Shown here: positions 22,932 through 35,465 of the stretch, in pieces | Numbering within the stretch: the stretch's first letter is position 1 | Layout of the letters: the number at the start of each line of letters is the position of its first letter | NCBI RefSeq assembly: GCF_016097555.1 | Contig: NC_054706.1 | Coordinates: 42,183,118 to 42,247,117 of the forward strand | Source of the DNA: Gigantopelta aegis | Taxonomy: Eukaryota > Mollusca > Gastropoda > Neomphalida > Peltospiridae | Reading direction: 5' to 3' | Length of the DNA stretch: 64,000 bases | The notes under the pieces: generated by a model | The model's database searches: none | Seen by the model: only the letters and a program-made list of their open reading frames with translations | Told to the model about the DNA's origin: nothing | Position numbers and translations under genes: made by a program

Positions 22932-23927
22932 GCACGTTTAGTTCACTAGAAAACACAACAAAACACAATACACTTTGGAATCTATATTAACACTACGCTG
23001 ACAAATGTACTTGCCACAGTAGTTAATTAACAACAACAATATAATAACAACCCAGAACTAATCACTTAATTAGTTAATCACTAGGGGTCTAGTTTACACA
23101 ATATTCTAATCACTTCACCGTGATACAACACGCACATGTGTGATATTTGAGAAACGCTGCCAGGGGAACTTAATTAATAAAGGAATTACAACTCTATTCC
23201 TAGCTGGTTAATTTTTAATTAACCCGTAACTACTCATTCAGTAACCTGTAATACAGAATTAATACTGGTACCTGTCACAATAAAGACAATAACCTACAGT
23301 TTACCTAGGTCCTCTAGGATGACCGGCTAAGCTTTATCTTACCAAATACTCATATAGAAATATTAGAACAGTGAAGCCTACAATTTACTTCGTCAGAACC
23401 GGAGACACTGTCTAACGAATATTGGTATAATACAGTATTAAAATATTTAAAGTCACATCAATCACATCAAGGTTATACAATAGAGCAGAAAAATATATTT
23501 ACCACGTCCGGACTGAACTTATATAGATCGTTCAGTGGACGACGTCCGTTCCCCTGGATACTTCCAATGTTTCTCCCCGATATATCTAAAATCCTATCTA
23601 TTTATTCAAAAATCTCAGAGAGAGCGAATATCGTCTGGGGGCACAACGCGGTACCTCACCTATCATGTGATATTGCCACAGCTCCCAGGGACGGTATTTT
23701 TCCTTAGATGGCCAGACTTACTGTCGCCTAGTTCGCCAGAAACCACGGTCGTAAAACCGCACTACCGGAGATATTACGTAACTACTGGCCACATGGCCTC
23801 CACACCTGGTCTGGGTGTGTAATAGGGGGTACGGTCACGCGGAGGTATTACGTAACCAAGCTGCACATGGCCCTCTAAAACAATTAACATCGCCACAGGC
23901 GAAAAGATAAGACCATGTTCCGTCACA
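22752..23927 (-). repeat. 3' LTR (complete)
   Basis: 1176 bp, reading TGTGACGG to CCTGTGACA on the - strand. It shares long near-identical stretches with the other LTR. A segment of about 40 bp at 23672-23712 is missing from the other copy. It contains an (AT)n tract at 22902-22931. Confidence 0.85.
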
Positions 23928-23945
23928 CACCCCCACCTCAAAAAG
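23928..23945 (-). promoter_or_regulatory. Polypurine tract
   Basis: On the - strand, tttttgaggtgggggtg lies immediately before the 3' LTR start TGTGACGG. This is the expected primer site for plus-strand DNA synthesis in reverse transcription. Confidence 0.75.
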
Positions 23946-24061
23946 GATATTTCCTCTACTCTAGGAATAGGGAAATATACTACATTTAAACAAAACAAAA
24001 TGTGTGTTAACCGACGCATCCGGGCATTTATAACACATAGTAATAAGGTGACTACCAGTAA

Positions 24062-26308
24062 TCACACTGAGTCTTTGAGTCCCTGGTATACAATAGTATA
24101 TATAAAAACAAAAACAGAAATCAAGAATGTCAACACATTATCATAACGTTCAACTTCGGGACATGTGTCCTTGATATGTTCAGTGGTAATTGGGAATTCC
24201 TGCAGAAGAAGACTCCATCTCAAAACTCTCTGGTTGGTGGCTTTCATTCTGTGAATGAAGGTAAGCGGATTATGGTCAGTAAAGACAACCACTTGATGCA
24301 ATGCCGATTTCACGTAGATCTGAAAATGCTTCAGAGCTTGTACCATGGCCAAAGCTTCCTTCTCTGTCGTGGAATAGTTCACCTGGTGTTTGTCAAACGT
24401 TTTGGAGAAGAAACTTACAGGATGGTCCAGTCCATTTTCGTCTTCTTGGAACAGCACAGCTCCAGCTCCCACGTCACTGGCATCCACAGCCAGCTTGAAA
24501 GGCATTCGGTAGTCTGGTGCTGCCATCACGGGAGACGAGGAGAGCATCTGCTTGAGACGGTTGAATGACTTCTCGCATTTGTCTGACCACTGGAACTTCG
24601 ATTCCTTCTTTAGTGCTGCACGTTTTACAGGTTTTACCCGATAGTCATGCTGTCGACTCGGTGTAGCGTTGGGTTCCAAGCGCACATCCTGGATTAAGGT
24701 ATTGGTAACCGTTGGAAAGTCCTGACAAATGGAAACATTTTCTTGTATCAACGTAGTCAGCTCTGCTCGCTGGGGGCTGTCAAGGTGCAAGTCCGGACTC
24801 AAGTCTGCTAGAATCTGGCTGTTGGTTAATTTGATCTCTGCAGTCTTGACATCATCACAGGAAATTGAGTGACTCTCAGTTTGGACAGGTAGCACTGGAA
24901 CTATCGGCAGTCTGTCAAAATAACCTTTTAGCGAATTGATGTGACAATACCTACTTTTCCTAACCCTATCAGGAGTGTTTATCACATACCCTGTCTCATT
25001 AACCTGTTTGTGCACAACATAGGGACCGAAATACCTGTTCTGCAATGAACCCCGTTTAATGGGAAGGTACAGCAGCACCTTATCCCCTGGTACCGGCCTC
25101 GGTGGCGTCGTGGCAGGCCATCGGTCTACAGGCTGGTAGGTACTGGGTTCGGATCCCAGTCGAGGCATGGGATTTTTAATCGAGATACCGACCCCAAACC
25201 CTGAGTGAGTGCTCCGCAAGGCTCAATGGGTAGGTGTAAACCACTTGCACCGACCAGTGATCCATAACTGGTTCAACAAAGGCCATGGTTTGTGCTATCC
25301 TGCCTGTGGGAAGCGCAAATAAAAGATCCCTTGTTGCCAATCGGAAGAGTAGCCCATGTAATGGCGACAGAGGGTTTCCTCTCAAAATCTGTCTGGTCCT
25401 TAACCATATGTCTGATGCCATATAACCGTAAATAAAATGTGTTGAGTGCGTCGTTAAATAAAACATTTCTTTCTTTCTTTATCCCCTGGTTTAAATTCCC
25501 GACTCCTAGCCTTCCTATCAAACACTGATTTTATTTTGCTCTGAGCATAGCTCAGATGCTTCCTAGCTAGTTCGGTCGCCGGCCACCTCCTATCTCTAAC
25601 TCTCTTATTCATTAATACTCCCTTGTCCATATAATAACCTAACATCTGATCCTCCATCTCAACAATGTAGTGCGAGCTGCCAACAAATTTGGATCAGCCC
25701 CCTGCTCTAGGATTAACTCTTGTCTATTACAAGGTAAGTACCCTCTATCAAACACAACTGGTTCATTTACCCTCTGCGGGAGGTCAACAGGTTCCAGCAC
25801 ATTTATTTCCTCAGTTGACTTATCTACCATTTTACTGATAACCTCATCCACTCCAATTTCATGGCTCACACACGTATCAGACAAATCACAATTTTCCTCT
25901 GGGTCTCGTGCTACCCTTCTGGCCATAGCCCTAGTCATTACACACGCAGGATATCAAATCTCATCAACCTCACACTCTTCTCATGGTAAAGGGCTGTCTT
26001 CAATTAACAATTTGTCACCTTGCGGCTGGCAACACTGACTAGTCAAATCGTTACCCAACAAAACTCCTATGTTTTCAACAGGCAAGTCCTTCACAACACC
26101 CATAACGACTGGTCCCGTCACAAACTTCGAACACAAGAAAACGTTATGTAACCGGACAACCATTTTTTCTCCAGTAACCGAGATTACGGCCAAACTACGT
26201 CCTGTATCTGAATTTTCAATACCAGCTAAACACACTGACGTTATAAGCGACTGGCTACACCCTGTATCTCGATAGATTGATATTGCCTTAGGACTCAACT
26301 CTTGTTTC
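24062..26308 (-). pseudogene. Gmr1-type gypsy pol: PR, IN end, RT start, RNase H
   Basis: Right to left: a protease start with the active-site D-T-G in YRDTGCSQS (26260-26268) and a later LLGNDL motif; a linker; then LILEQGADPNLLAARTTLL and a short stretch from the integrase start (25650-25730). The integrase zinc and DDE core are missing. The integrase C-terminal GPY motif, NRYFGPYVV, lies at 25019-25035. It is followed in the same frame by the RT N-terminal region ending YRVKPVKRAALKKE (about 24605). There the RT palm is deleted, and RNase H begins: Asp in AVDASDVGAG (24482-24484), TEKEAL, and TDHNPL (about 24275). RNase H loses homology after about 24150. Integrase before RT marks the Gmr1 order. 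The enzyme is non-functional. Confidence 0.85.
25092..25478 (+). repeat. SINE family A inserted in the gypsy pol region
   Basis: Complete family A SINE, antisense to pol, flanked by ttatcccctggt at 25080-25091 and 25479-25490. It interrupts the integrase C-terminal coding region at FKPGDK. The same SINE-gypsy junction recurs at 37930-37945. Confidence 0.93.
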
Positions 26309-27243
26309 ACACAACAAAACACAATACACTTTGGAATCTGTATTAACACTACGCTGACAAATGTACTTGCCGCAGTAGTTAATTAACAACAACAATATAA
26401 TAACAGCTCAGAACTAATCACTTAATTAGTTAATCACTAGGTGTCTAGTTTACACAATATTCTAATCACTTCACTGTGATACAACACACACACGTGTGAT
26501 ATTTGAGAAACGCTGCCAGGGGAACTTAATTAATAAAGGAATTACAACTCTATTCCTAGCTGGTTAATTTTTAATTAACCCGTAACTACTCATTCAGTAA
26601 CCTGTAATACAGAATTAATACTGGTACCTATCACAATAAAGACAATAACCTACAGTTTACCTAGGTCCTCTAGGATGACCGGCTAAGCTTTATCTTACCA
26701 AATACTCGTATAAAAATATTTGAACAGTGAAGCCTACAATTTACTTCGTCAGAACCGGAGACACTGTCTAACGAATATTGGTATAATACAGTATTAAAAT
26801 ATTTAAAATCACATCAATCACATCAAGGTTATACAACAGAGCAGAAAAATATATTTACCACGTCCGGACTGAACTTATATAGATCGTTCAGTGGACGGCG
26901 TCCGTTCCCCTGGATACTTCCAATGTTTCTCCCCGATATATCTAAAATCCTATCTATTTATTCAAAAATCTCAGAGACAGCGAATATCGCCTGGGGGCAC
27001 AACACGGTACCTTACCTATCATGTGATCCAGACTTACTGTCGCCTAGTTCGCCAGAAACCACGGTCGTAAAACCGCACTACCGGAGTTATTACGTAACTA
27101 CTGGCCACATGGCCTCCACACCTGGTCTGGGTGTGTATTAGGGGGTACGGTCATGCGGAGGTATTACGTAACCAAGCTGCACATGGCCCTGTAAAACAGT
27201 TAACATCGCCACAGGCGAAAAGATAAGAGCATGTTCCGTCACA
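26309..27243 (-). repeat. 5' LTR, truncated by internal deletion
   Basis: Matches 22953-23927 but stops at 26309, where it is fused to protease sequence. The last about 201 bp of the LTR, the primer-binding site and all of gag are gone. The protease frame is open into LTR sequence (to 26349). Confidence 0.85.
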
Positions 27244-27248
27244 GTCAC

Positions 27249-30200
27249 GTTTGGGATTCTCTGTCAGTTAAGATGAAGTGACTAGATACAAACAATCTGT
27301 TATTCAAAGTGAACATCTTGAAAACTTGATCACAGAGTATTTTCCTGGCACATTTACTCGGTGAGTGGCAGATAATGTCGACCACAATGTAGCGACACTA
27401 GATGGACAAGGGACTTTTCACGGTATGGGAATTATAGCTGTATTAACTCCAAAAGATACCCCATTGACCCCAAAGTCGTGACTTATCACCAGACAGCAAT
27501 GTATCAAGGCGAATGAACTGGTGAAAGATAAAGGGGTGAAATATGTCAGTACATAGAGCCACCTGAGAAAGGCCTAGTGTCAGTCTTTTACAAATTCATT
27601 CTTCAGTTGAAAGTACATGTATGTACCACACATGTTACCACCAGAACTAAACTCTGATCTACTTTGGCACTCTGGGTGGATGTTCAGCAAAGCAGCTAGA
27701 CCAAGACCGAATTGGTCAGGATTCATGCAGCACATATTTTCTGATGATCAGCATTCAGTTTAAAAATTTGAAGTTGCGGCTTCTGCCAATCATCGATTTG
27801 AATCCATCTGATGAAACCTGCATTTACTCCACTTTGATGTATATTCAACGTCAAGCTGAGCTACTGAATATACCAACTCTTTGTATAACTTTTGATCAAC
27901 CCTTGTGGCTCAAAGCAGTTGAAATTATCAAATACAGTCTGTAGACTTGACAGCTTTCACACAATGATGAGCTTCTTGGGAAGCATGGGTTCCATGATGA
28001 AAGGCTCAAGCTTAGAGGATGCATTAGAAACGGCATACGGTCCAAATGCGGTTACCCATATGATTTCAGAATAGGCAGTTTCAAGGGCGTTGCTAGGGAT
28101 GTTTTTGGTAGAGGCAGTCTTAGTGAATAAATTAATTATGGTAGTTGCACCATCTCAACCAAATGAAACTGACACATTTAGCTACAATGATTCAAAACAT
28201 TCACTTAAAAGACAAAGTGAAACTGAACAAGCAGACTCTAGAGATATGCAAGTCGATATGGAAATGCCTGTTTGTCATTCATTGGAAACCGCTAGCACCA
28301 ACAAAGAAGCTGCTCCATCTGAGTTTACAGAAATGGAGTCGGGTATTGATTGAAGCATAGATGATAAAGTTGATGCCTCTGTAGTTGACATGATTCATAA
28401 TTTATATGAAGGAATTAAAGACAAATCTGTACCAGTTGCCAGTATTGCTGAATCAAAAGATCTGATAAAATTAGAGGAGTGCTTACTCAAATATAAAACA
28501 TTGCTGGCTGACAAATCGCCAACAGCAAAGCTGTGGTTGAAATATATCGAATATATAAAAACACTCAGGTTATTCATTCAAGCTGAAAGAACAGGAAACT
28601 GGAACTTGCATCTGGTAGCAGTTGGAAAGATGCTGAATCTTTTCGCTGTAACTGGTCGTATCAACTATGCAAAAAATGCAAGACTTTATTTGCAGCTGAT
28701 GCTAGACTTGCCAACTGATCATCCTTGGCTACATCAATGCTTCATGGAACAAGGATTTCATTCAGTCTGCAGAAGCAGTAAATATTGGGCAGGACTGTGG
28801 ACTGACTTAACTATTGAACAAGTCATGATAAGATCATCAAGAATCATGGAGGGTTAACCAGAGGAAGAGGAATGACTGAAACTGTACAACTGCAATGGAT
28901 TTACAGTATGCATAAGTGTGCAAGGATCCATTATGCCATGACAATGATGACATTTGAAACACAATACAGGTGAACAGCACACAAATGTGGGTACTCGAGG
29001 ATCCAACATGATTTCATAGACCTGACTAACATTCAGGAATAGTTCAGTCAACATGAGCCTTTTGATTTAAATGAGCAGAGACTGCATTCTTTGTCATCTG
29101 ATTTAACTGCTACTGATGGTGATGGTGTTAACTATGACAAAAAAAAGCAGGTTGGGATAAAAATCATGAAACATCTCGAGAATGTGAGTATCACAGATGC
29201 ATCAATAAAAAAAAAGTCACCAAGTCACCAAGTCTGATCTTTAGAGCATCTGTATCCAGGGATCAAAGTTAATAAGCAACCAGATCACATTAATCCAATC
29301 CATCTATTTTCGCAGTTGATAGCCATTGTACAAAAAGATGAAGACATGGCCCCTTATTTTGAATATGAGCTTACAACAATCCCAACTTCTCTATTTGAGG
29401 ACATTGCTTTGCACAAACCTACAAAGGCAATAATAGCAAGTGCAACCATGTGAACGAAACAAGCAAGCAATGCATGTACTTGATGGTGGGGCCCTTCTCC
29501 ATAAGGTTAAATGTACAAGGACAACATACAAAGACATAGCCAAGCAGTATGTAAGCTATGTGCAGGTCAAATAAAGACACTGTTGGGTTGTTTTTCATGG
29601 GTATGAACAAGGCATGTCTATACAATTTACGAGCATAAGAGAAGAACTGGAAAAATGTGCAGATATTCAGCTGAATAAATCCATGAAGACTCACAATAAT
29701 CAGCAGACGTTTTTGTTGAATGAGAGAAATAAAATCCAATGCATTTCATTTGCTGAACTACTGCTTAGAAGATGATGGTCAGATTGTATACAGTAGTACT
29801 GGTGATGCTGACACGATGATACTTGCAAATGCTCTTCAATTTGCAAATCGAGAGAGCGAAGTCAATGTAGTACCAGATGACACCAACGTCTTAGTTGTCT
29901 TGATGCATCACTGGAGCCAGAACATGGCAGATGTCTATTTCCAGTCAGAGACAAATAAGTCGCAGAAGAAAAATATGGTATGGAAAATACATGATCTTGT
30001 TAACAAAGTTGGCAACATAGTACCGTAACGTCTCATCTTCTGTTTGTTCATGCCTGGGGTGGTTGCTACACGACGTCTGTGTCATTCGGGCAGGGGAAGA
30101 CCAGTCTGCTGAAGAAAAGAACACAATGTGAAGAAATACAGGACATATTATCATTAATGAGTAACCCTGACGTGACAGCAGAACAGATTGGCAAAGCTGG

Positions 30201-30683
30201 TAACCGATTATTTGTTATCATGTATGATGCAAAGAAAGATGATTCTTTGAACAGGTTGCGTAGAGATGATACCGTCAAACAAAACATCACGCAGTCCGCA
30301 AAAGCTTACACCTACAGAAAGAGCAGCATATTTCCACAGTTTACGGGTGTACCTACAAATCATAATTTTGAGTAAGCTCACAAATAATGACCTGGATTGT
30401 AAACAATTGGGTTGGAAAGTTGAAGATACTGTACTAACACCTATGATGACAGATCTGGATGCAGCACCAGAAGGTTTGCTCAAGTTTGTTTGATGCAAAT
30501 GCAAGCTTTCGTCCAAAAACCCATGTGGAAATAACATAATGATGGTCTTGTTGAAAAAATGGACTGAAATGTGTATCAGCTTGCAGAGATTGCCATGGAG
30601 AAAGTTGTAAGAATACTGAAGAGGTCATTCTTGAAGAAGAAAATGTGGACATGAATGAAGACAACATGTTTCAATATTATTAG
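27249..30683 (+). pseudogene. CXC-domain multicopy family, central and C-terminal part (decayed)
   Basis: Continuation of the pseudogene at 21700-22746. Pieces in order: DLNPSDETCIYSTL (about 27800), FHTMMSFLGSMGSMMKGSSL (about 27956), the best stretch SKDLIKLEECLLKYK to LTIEQVMIRSSRIMEG (28456-28854), LEYELT-like YFEYELTTIPTSLFED (about 29370), an acidic pair GDADTMILAN (about 29805) and DDTNVLVVL (about 29877) reminiscent of PIN/NYN nuclease folds, then FGQGKTSLLKK (about 30085). Last come CKCKLSSKNPCG and KNGLKCVSACRDCHGESCKN (30494-30615), a Tesmin/TSO1-like CXC zinc domain, with a stop at 30681. More than ten frameshifts or stops are present. The nuclease link is my inference from the motif spacing. 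Confidence 0.65.
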
Positions 30684-33141
30684 CAGTCAAATTACTGTAA
30701 AATATATACTGGATCCAACCAGGCAGAGGCGGATCAAAGAGTGGGGCAGGGGACCTATCTTCTCCACCCTAAAATATTAAGTGCCCATTTTTTCATTGGA
30801 ATTCTCTTTTGATGACTTGTTCCATGTGCCCTTTTCTCATTAGTTCCCCCCACCCCTGCAAAATATTTCCTTGATCTGCCCCTGCCAGGTACTGCCTCCC
30901 AACACACTTTGGTGACGAACTGCATCGAAGAAAACATTGTCCCTCAATAATTTGCAGTACCAATATTACAGTCAATGCATTTCCCGGGGCTCCATTCATA
31001 TCCCGACACCCCCTTCACTGCCTCTGATATTAACCAGTACAACATATGGAATAAACTTTTTATATGCATAACAACTATCTTTAGTCATACTCAGTACTTC
31101 CACTTATACACGCCTTGGAATTCCTTTACTATTAAAAGGTGGCATTCTCTGAAATTCGCATGACGTTTGTGTACAGTTTTACTTGTTAATTAGTGCATAA
31201 AATAGCAAAAAACTTAACACACTTCTAAAAAATATTCCCCAAAGCAGATTTTGGATATGTTGTTCTACTTGTGAATATGCTTCTAATGACACCAAAATAA
31301 TTTCTATACCATTTTTTTCTGGGTCCAACCCTTCAATGCCCAGACTATTTGTACAGGCTTGTAGGAACGATATTTGAAGTATGGGTCAGGGGGAGGGTAC
31401 AGTCTCTAGTGAGGGATACAAGCTAGATTTTCATCAGGTAAGGTCAGGTCATAGGGCTTTACGTGCACATTCAGAACAAGCTGCTGTAGCGCACGCCTGT
31501 TGTGGGCATAAGAGCCGGCCTTGGCCGACTCCTCCGTCCATGACAGGAAAGGTTGGGGGAGGGGAGAGGAGGGACCGCCTGCACTGGCAGGTGCAAGGGA
31601 GCACCAGCAGCCCGATCAAATCGGTAGCAGGCGGGTGGGGGTGGTGGTGGTGCTATGGAATTTGAATGGAGCAGTTAAATGCCAAAGAGAAAAGGGTGCG
31701 CAATTTTGATTGAGGGAATTTGGCGCAATTTTGAATGGTCGGTCGAAAGGTAAATGGCCGAGCTAATATAGGTTTTGATATTAGTGAATCGAGAGTAGCT
31801 CGTTAGATTTTCATCTTTATATCATCTTTATATAGAGTGGGGAAAATTTACAATATACATTTTTGTCCTCAAGTGGAGCAGGGAGAACAAACCCCTAGCA
31901 CCACACTGCCCCCCCCATCCCCAGTTCCTATGGGCCTGATGTATTTTATATTAATAAATACAAAGACTACATAATGGTATCGTGATAGGACATATTAGTT
32001 GTAAAGTGATTATCAGTATGTGGCAGCATTATAATATTTTCCAACATTTCTGTGTTTCTGTGCCCGGTTATGGGCAGTTTCGGCAAACGGGTAACATGTT
32101 TGCTTAATGATTAAAAATATATAGTTTACCCAAACACATTAAAACTTGGAGGATAGCTAGTTAAGATAACAAAGAAAATTGTGCTAATTTTTGTTTTTTG
32201 TTAAATTATTGTATCTTGCTTTGGTGAGGAGGAGACGCTTTTTTTCAAATCTGCGAAATTGGCCTTTGGAATATCCACTGATGTGTCATGTTTACATCTA
32301 TGCTGAACAAAATTTATGATGAAATATAACATTTTGAGTATTTTTCTTCTAATTAGGTCCATTTACTTCAGTTTACATTAAAAAAGTCATAAAAATCATG
32401 TTTGAAAAAATTCTTGTTGTATGCTATGGACAGTACGTAGTCCGAACAGACATAGAAAGTAAGAAAAGTATTGACTTAATGTGCACTAATCAGACAGTCA
32501 CTTTTCGCACCCTTGTTTTGGCTTCAAACACAATAAATCAAACATATCCAATGGTATTTTTTTTGATATGATATGATATACTTCACAAAAGGTACTTTTT
32601 ATTTCTTTCATCTTTTAAAACTTAATCTTAATATTTTGTCCAGAATTACGAAAAATAAAACCATACTGAACTGTAAACAGCATTGTCTGCTTGTTATATT
32701 GTTGCATTTTGACCAGGGTTGAGGTTAGTAGACCAGTTTTTATTTGAATGTGGCGAAGCATTGTAATACTATAGCTAATTTTTAATTTAAATGACATCAG
32801 TATTCCAATGATGTCACTTTTCATCTCCTAACAATAACTATAAACTAAATACATGTTGTTTCCATTTTAAGAATGCTGAACAAATTCCAGTGCAAAATTG
32901 CTATTGAATTTTTTTTTTTTGAACATTACAATGACTGTATAATCTCCATCAGGGCTACAGTATTGAAATTTCCAATGCCCCTTAGGTGTGTTCTGTTGTG
33001 TAATTTTACATAAGATCCTTGATAGCAACTGTGAATTACCATTGGAATGTGATATATAGATCTATTAAAATTTCCAACAAAGTCTCTGCTACATGTATAA
33101 ATGACCGAATATACATACATGTATACATGTGTATTTTACAG
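30684..33141. other. Upstream region of SLC25A19; no gene seen
   Basis: A GC-richer patch at 31380-31700 (contains aggtcaggtcatagggcttt) resembles repeat sequence but no coding is recognised. The promoter and any 5' untranslated exon of SLC25A19 may lie here. A pyrimidine-poor but plausible acceptor (ttttacag at 33134-33141) precedes the first coding exon, so a separate non-coding first exon is possible. Confidence 0.4.
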
Positions 33142-33222
33142 GATTTGCATTTAATATCCATGTGGATAAGAAGAAAGTTCAAAGTATGATGCAGACTTCA
33201 TGTCTTGAAGAAGATTAAAAAC

Positions 33223-33351
33223 ATGGTTGGCTATAATCCACAAAATGAAATTCACCTGTCCCATAAAGAGTTTGCTTTTGCTGGGGCTCTCAGTGGTGCC
33301 ATTTCCAGAGTGGTTGCACAACCATTGGATGTTCTGAAGATTAGATTTCAG
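33223..33351 (+). CDS. SLC25A19: Mitochondrial thiamine pyrophosphate carrier, coding exon 1
   Basis: 43 codons from ATG 33223, beginning MVGYNPQNE as carriers of this family do, to the donor cag|gtatta at 33351. It contains the first transmembrane helix (FAFAGALSGAISRVVAQPLD) and the first mitochondrial-carrier signature PLDVLKIRF (Pro-x-Asp/Glu-x2-Lys/Arg). The protein exchanges cytosolic thiamine pyrophosphate across the mitochondrial inner membrane and so supplies pyruvate and oxoglutarate dehydrogenases. A frame extension to 33205 uses only a TTG codon and is not the start. The intron phase is 0. Confidence 0.92.
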
Positions 33352-34829
33352 GTATTACATAATATTGTCACTGCAGACACCTCTCCCATTCACAATGTCA
33401 TGTATGCTATGTACTCGTATGTGTCTCGGAACAAATTCTGTAGCTCAGTGTGTGGATATGCAAGACATGGTCTTGCAAAGAAAACCATGAAATATAGAGC
33501 AGGGCTCGAAATAGGAAGTAAAATATGGCCTGCTATTATTTAAAAAAAAAAATAGTATGTCCAAAGAAATGTGTCATGCAAAGAAGAGAAATATTGGTGA
33601 GGGAAGGGTTTCGAAAAGTGGGAAATGTTATTGGAACCTCTGAGGTGTGTTTTAGAGCATTATGGAATTAAAGTATAAAATCACAAGCTAAATAGCAAAT
33701 GAGATTCTTGTACCTGTACATCTCTTTTGAAAAAGTGACCTGCAATTTTTTCGGTTGTTTTAATAGGTACATTTCTATTTCACCTACTACATTGTAGGTC
33801 TAAAAAATGAATTGCTGTTTTCTTTTTGTACGCTATTATTTCAAGCCTTGTGTAAATCTACAGAACCATAAATTAGTGATATTCGGTGAAATGTCATATT
33901 TTTACTGTATTTTAGAAATAGTGAAAATATAGAAAGCATATATTTTTGTGATTAAGTTTATGCTTCAATTATTGCCCTTTTAAATTATTACAGTTTAATT
34001 ATTAAGGTAAGTAATTGTATGTATAAAAAATGGATATGAAGTGCAATGATGGTAAAATATCTAAAATTGATTGTGTATTTCAGCCAAATAATGGTGACAC
34101 AACGTCCTGTCATTGACTTTAAGTTAACATTTAACTTCAAGTTTGATTCATGTTTTTTTTATTGGTTTTTTAGGTGTGTGTGTGTGTGGGGGGGGGGGGG
34201 GGTTGAGCACTTTGTCAGGAGTATTGTTAAATAGTTATTAATTTAAGTGTCATTAAATAAAAGCTAATTCTGAATCTGATTTCTTTTAAAAAGTCCACAG
34301 TCAGGTAAATTTTCTGCAACAGTTTCAGTGGAACAGACATATTATAGCATCATATATTTTCAATAGGGTAGACAAAGGATATTAATATTTAATAAATAGA
34401 TAATTTCATATTCAATTATATCTTCGAATACGATTTTTATGTCAATTCGCAGTTCGAGAAAATATGGTTGTCACACCACTCATTAACATAAAAACCATAT
34501 TAAAAAACCATCATGAAGTAGCCTCAGTATGTATAACTAATATTGTAAACCAAAGAGCATAACATTTTATACAAATGAAGTTATATATGAATTAAAAACA
34601 TCCTGCATCAGCCTTGTTAGTCAATAAAGTAGAAAACTAAGTGGAAAAGTTTAGGAATGTTTCATATTAACAGCACCCAATATGCATATATTCTTGAAGT
34701 CAAGCTTTAAATGGTGTCTGCCATTATAAGCTGTTTCTAAAACAAGGTCAGTTTATTATACTGGTAGTGGGAAGTTTTTGTTTTTTTTTGTTTTTTTTAA
34801 ATATTGATACATCTAACTCTTTTTGTTTC
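33352..34829 (+). other. Intron 1 of SLC25A19, first part; no feature
   Basis: AT-rich intronic sequence, with a (TG)n-then-G run at 34174-34202. No gene seen. The intron continues to 48187. Confidence 0.6.
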
Positions 34830-34990
34830 AGACTGTGCACCTTAGGTGCTTGAGTCGTAGGATTGAACCCCCATGGTTGACCCATTCTGTAATTGCATGG
34901 GTTTTCCTCAACCCAACCAGTGCTCCACGACTGGCGTATTAAAGGCCTTGATGTGTGCTATCCTGTCTATGGGAATGTGCATATAAAATA
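34830..34990 (+). repeat. Diverged SINE fragment
   Basis: Has a tRNA-like head (box B-like ggattgaacccc at about 34860) and the family body from cagtgctccacgactggcgt to gtgcatataaaa. The tail is missing. It appears to belong to a third, older SINE type with a head unlike A or B. Confidence 0.55.
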
Positions 34991-35465
34991 GTAGAGGCAA
35001 ATTAATACAGCTCTGTGACCAAAGTTTTGAAGGTGTTGGTTTTTTCTTCAAAGCCTCCTTAATAAAAGTAGCAGGGGTGACCCTCTCATAAGTGTGGGCT
35101 AACTCCACCAGGTGGCGAAATCCAAGGTGGCCACCACAATGATGAAAACATGTTTTTCAGCTTCTGTTTATCGTATGAAGATGCTTGTGATGTTCAGATA
35201 TATATTTTAATGGTCAAAGAATTCAATTATATACACTAGAACAGTGTGAGATAATAAATGAAATTATTTCAGATGATAATCCAAAATAGTTGCCAAAATT
35301 CACATTTTGTTTTTCATTTCTATACAACTCATCTGACAATAGGTTTTATGTACAGTTGCTGTGTCATTTGTATTTGCATTTGACCTGATTTGAATACAAG
35401 GGATATGTAATGAAACATATCTAATAAACATATTACTCACCAATAGTCAAATAAGTCATAATGCA
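34991..35465. other. Intron, no feature
   Basis: AT-rich. Nothing recognised. Confidence 0.5.

Larger units (their letters stand above)
22752..27243 (-). mobile_element. Ty3/gypsy LTR retrotransposon, Gmr1-type order, internally deleted
   Basis: Flanked by the 5-bp target duplication gtcac (22747-22751 and 27244-27248). The termini on the coding strand are tgtgacgg and ctgtgaca. It carries a full 3' LTR, a truncated 5' LTR, a polypurine tract and broken pol. Gag, the primer-binding site, the integrase core and most of RT have been deleted. Its domain order (protease, integrase C-terminus, RT, RNase H) is that of Gmr1-like elements. It sits inside the CXC-family pseudogene and itself contains a SINE at 25092-25478. 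Confidence 0.88.

Noticed and set aside
24062..25219. A 385-residue chimeric protein
   Set aside because: The frame starts inside an antisense SINE and joins gypsy pol pieces across deletions. It is not a gene product by design.
33205..33222. Upstream start for SLC25A19 exon 1
   Set aside because: Uses TTG and adds MKKIKN-like residues not seen in the family. ATG 33223 gives the family N-terminus.
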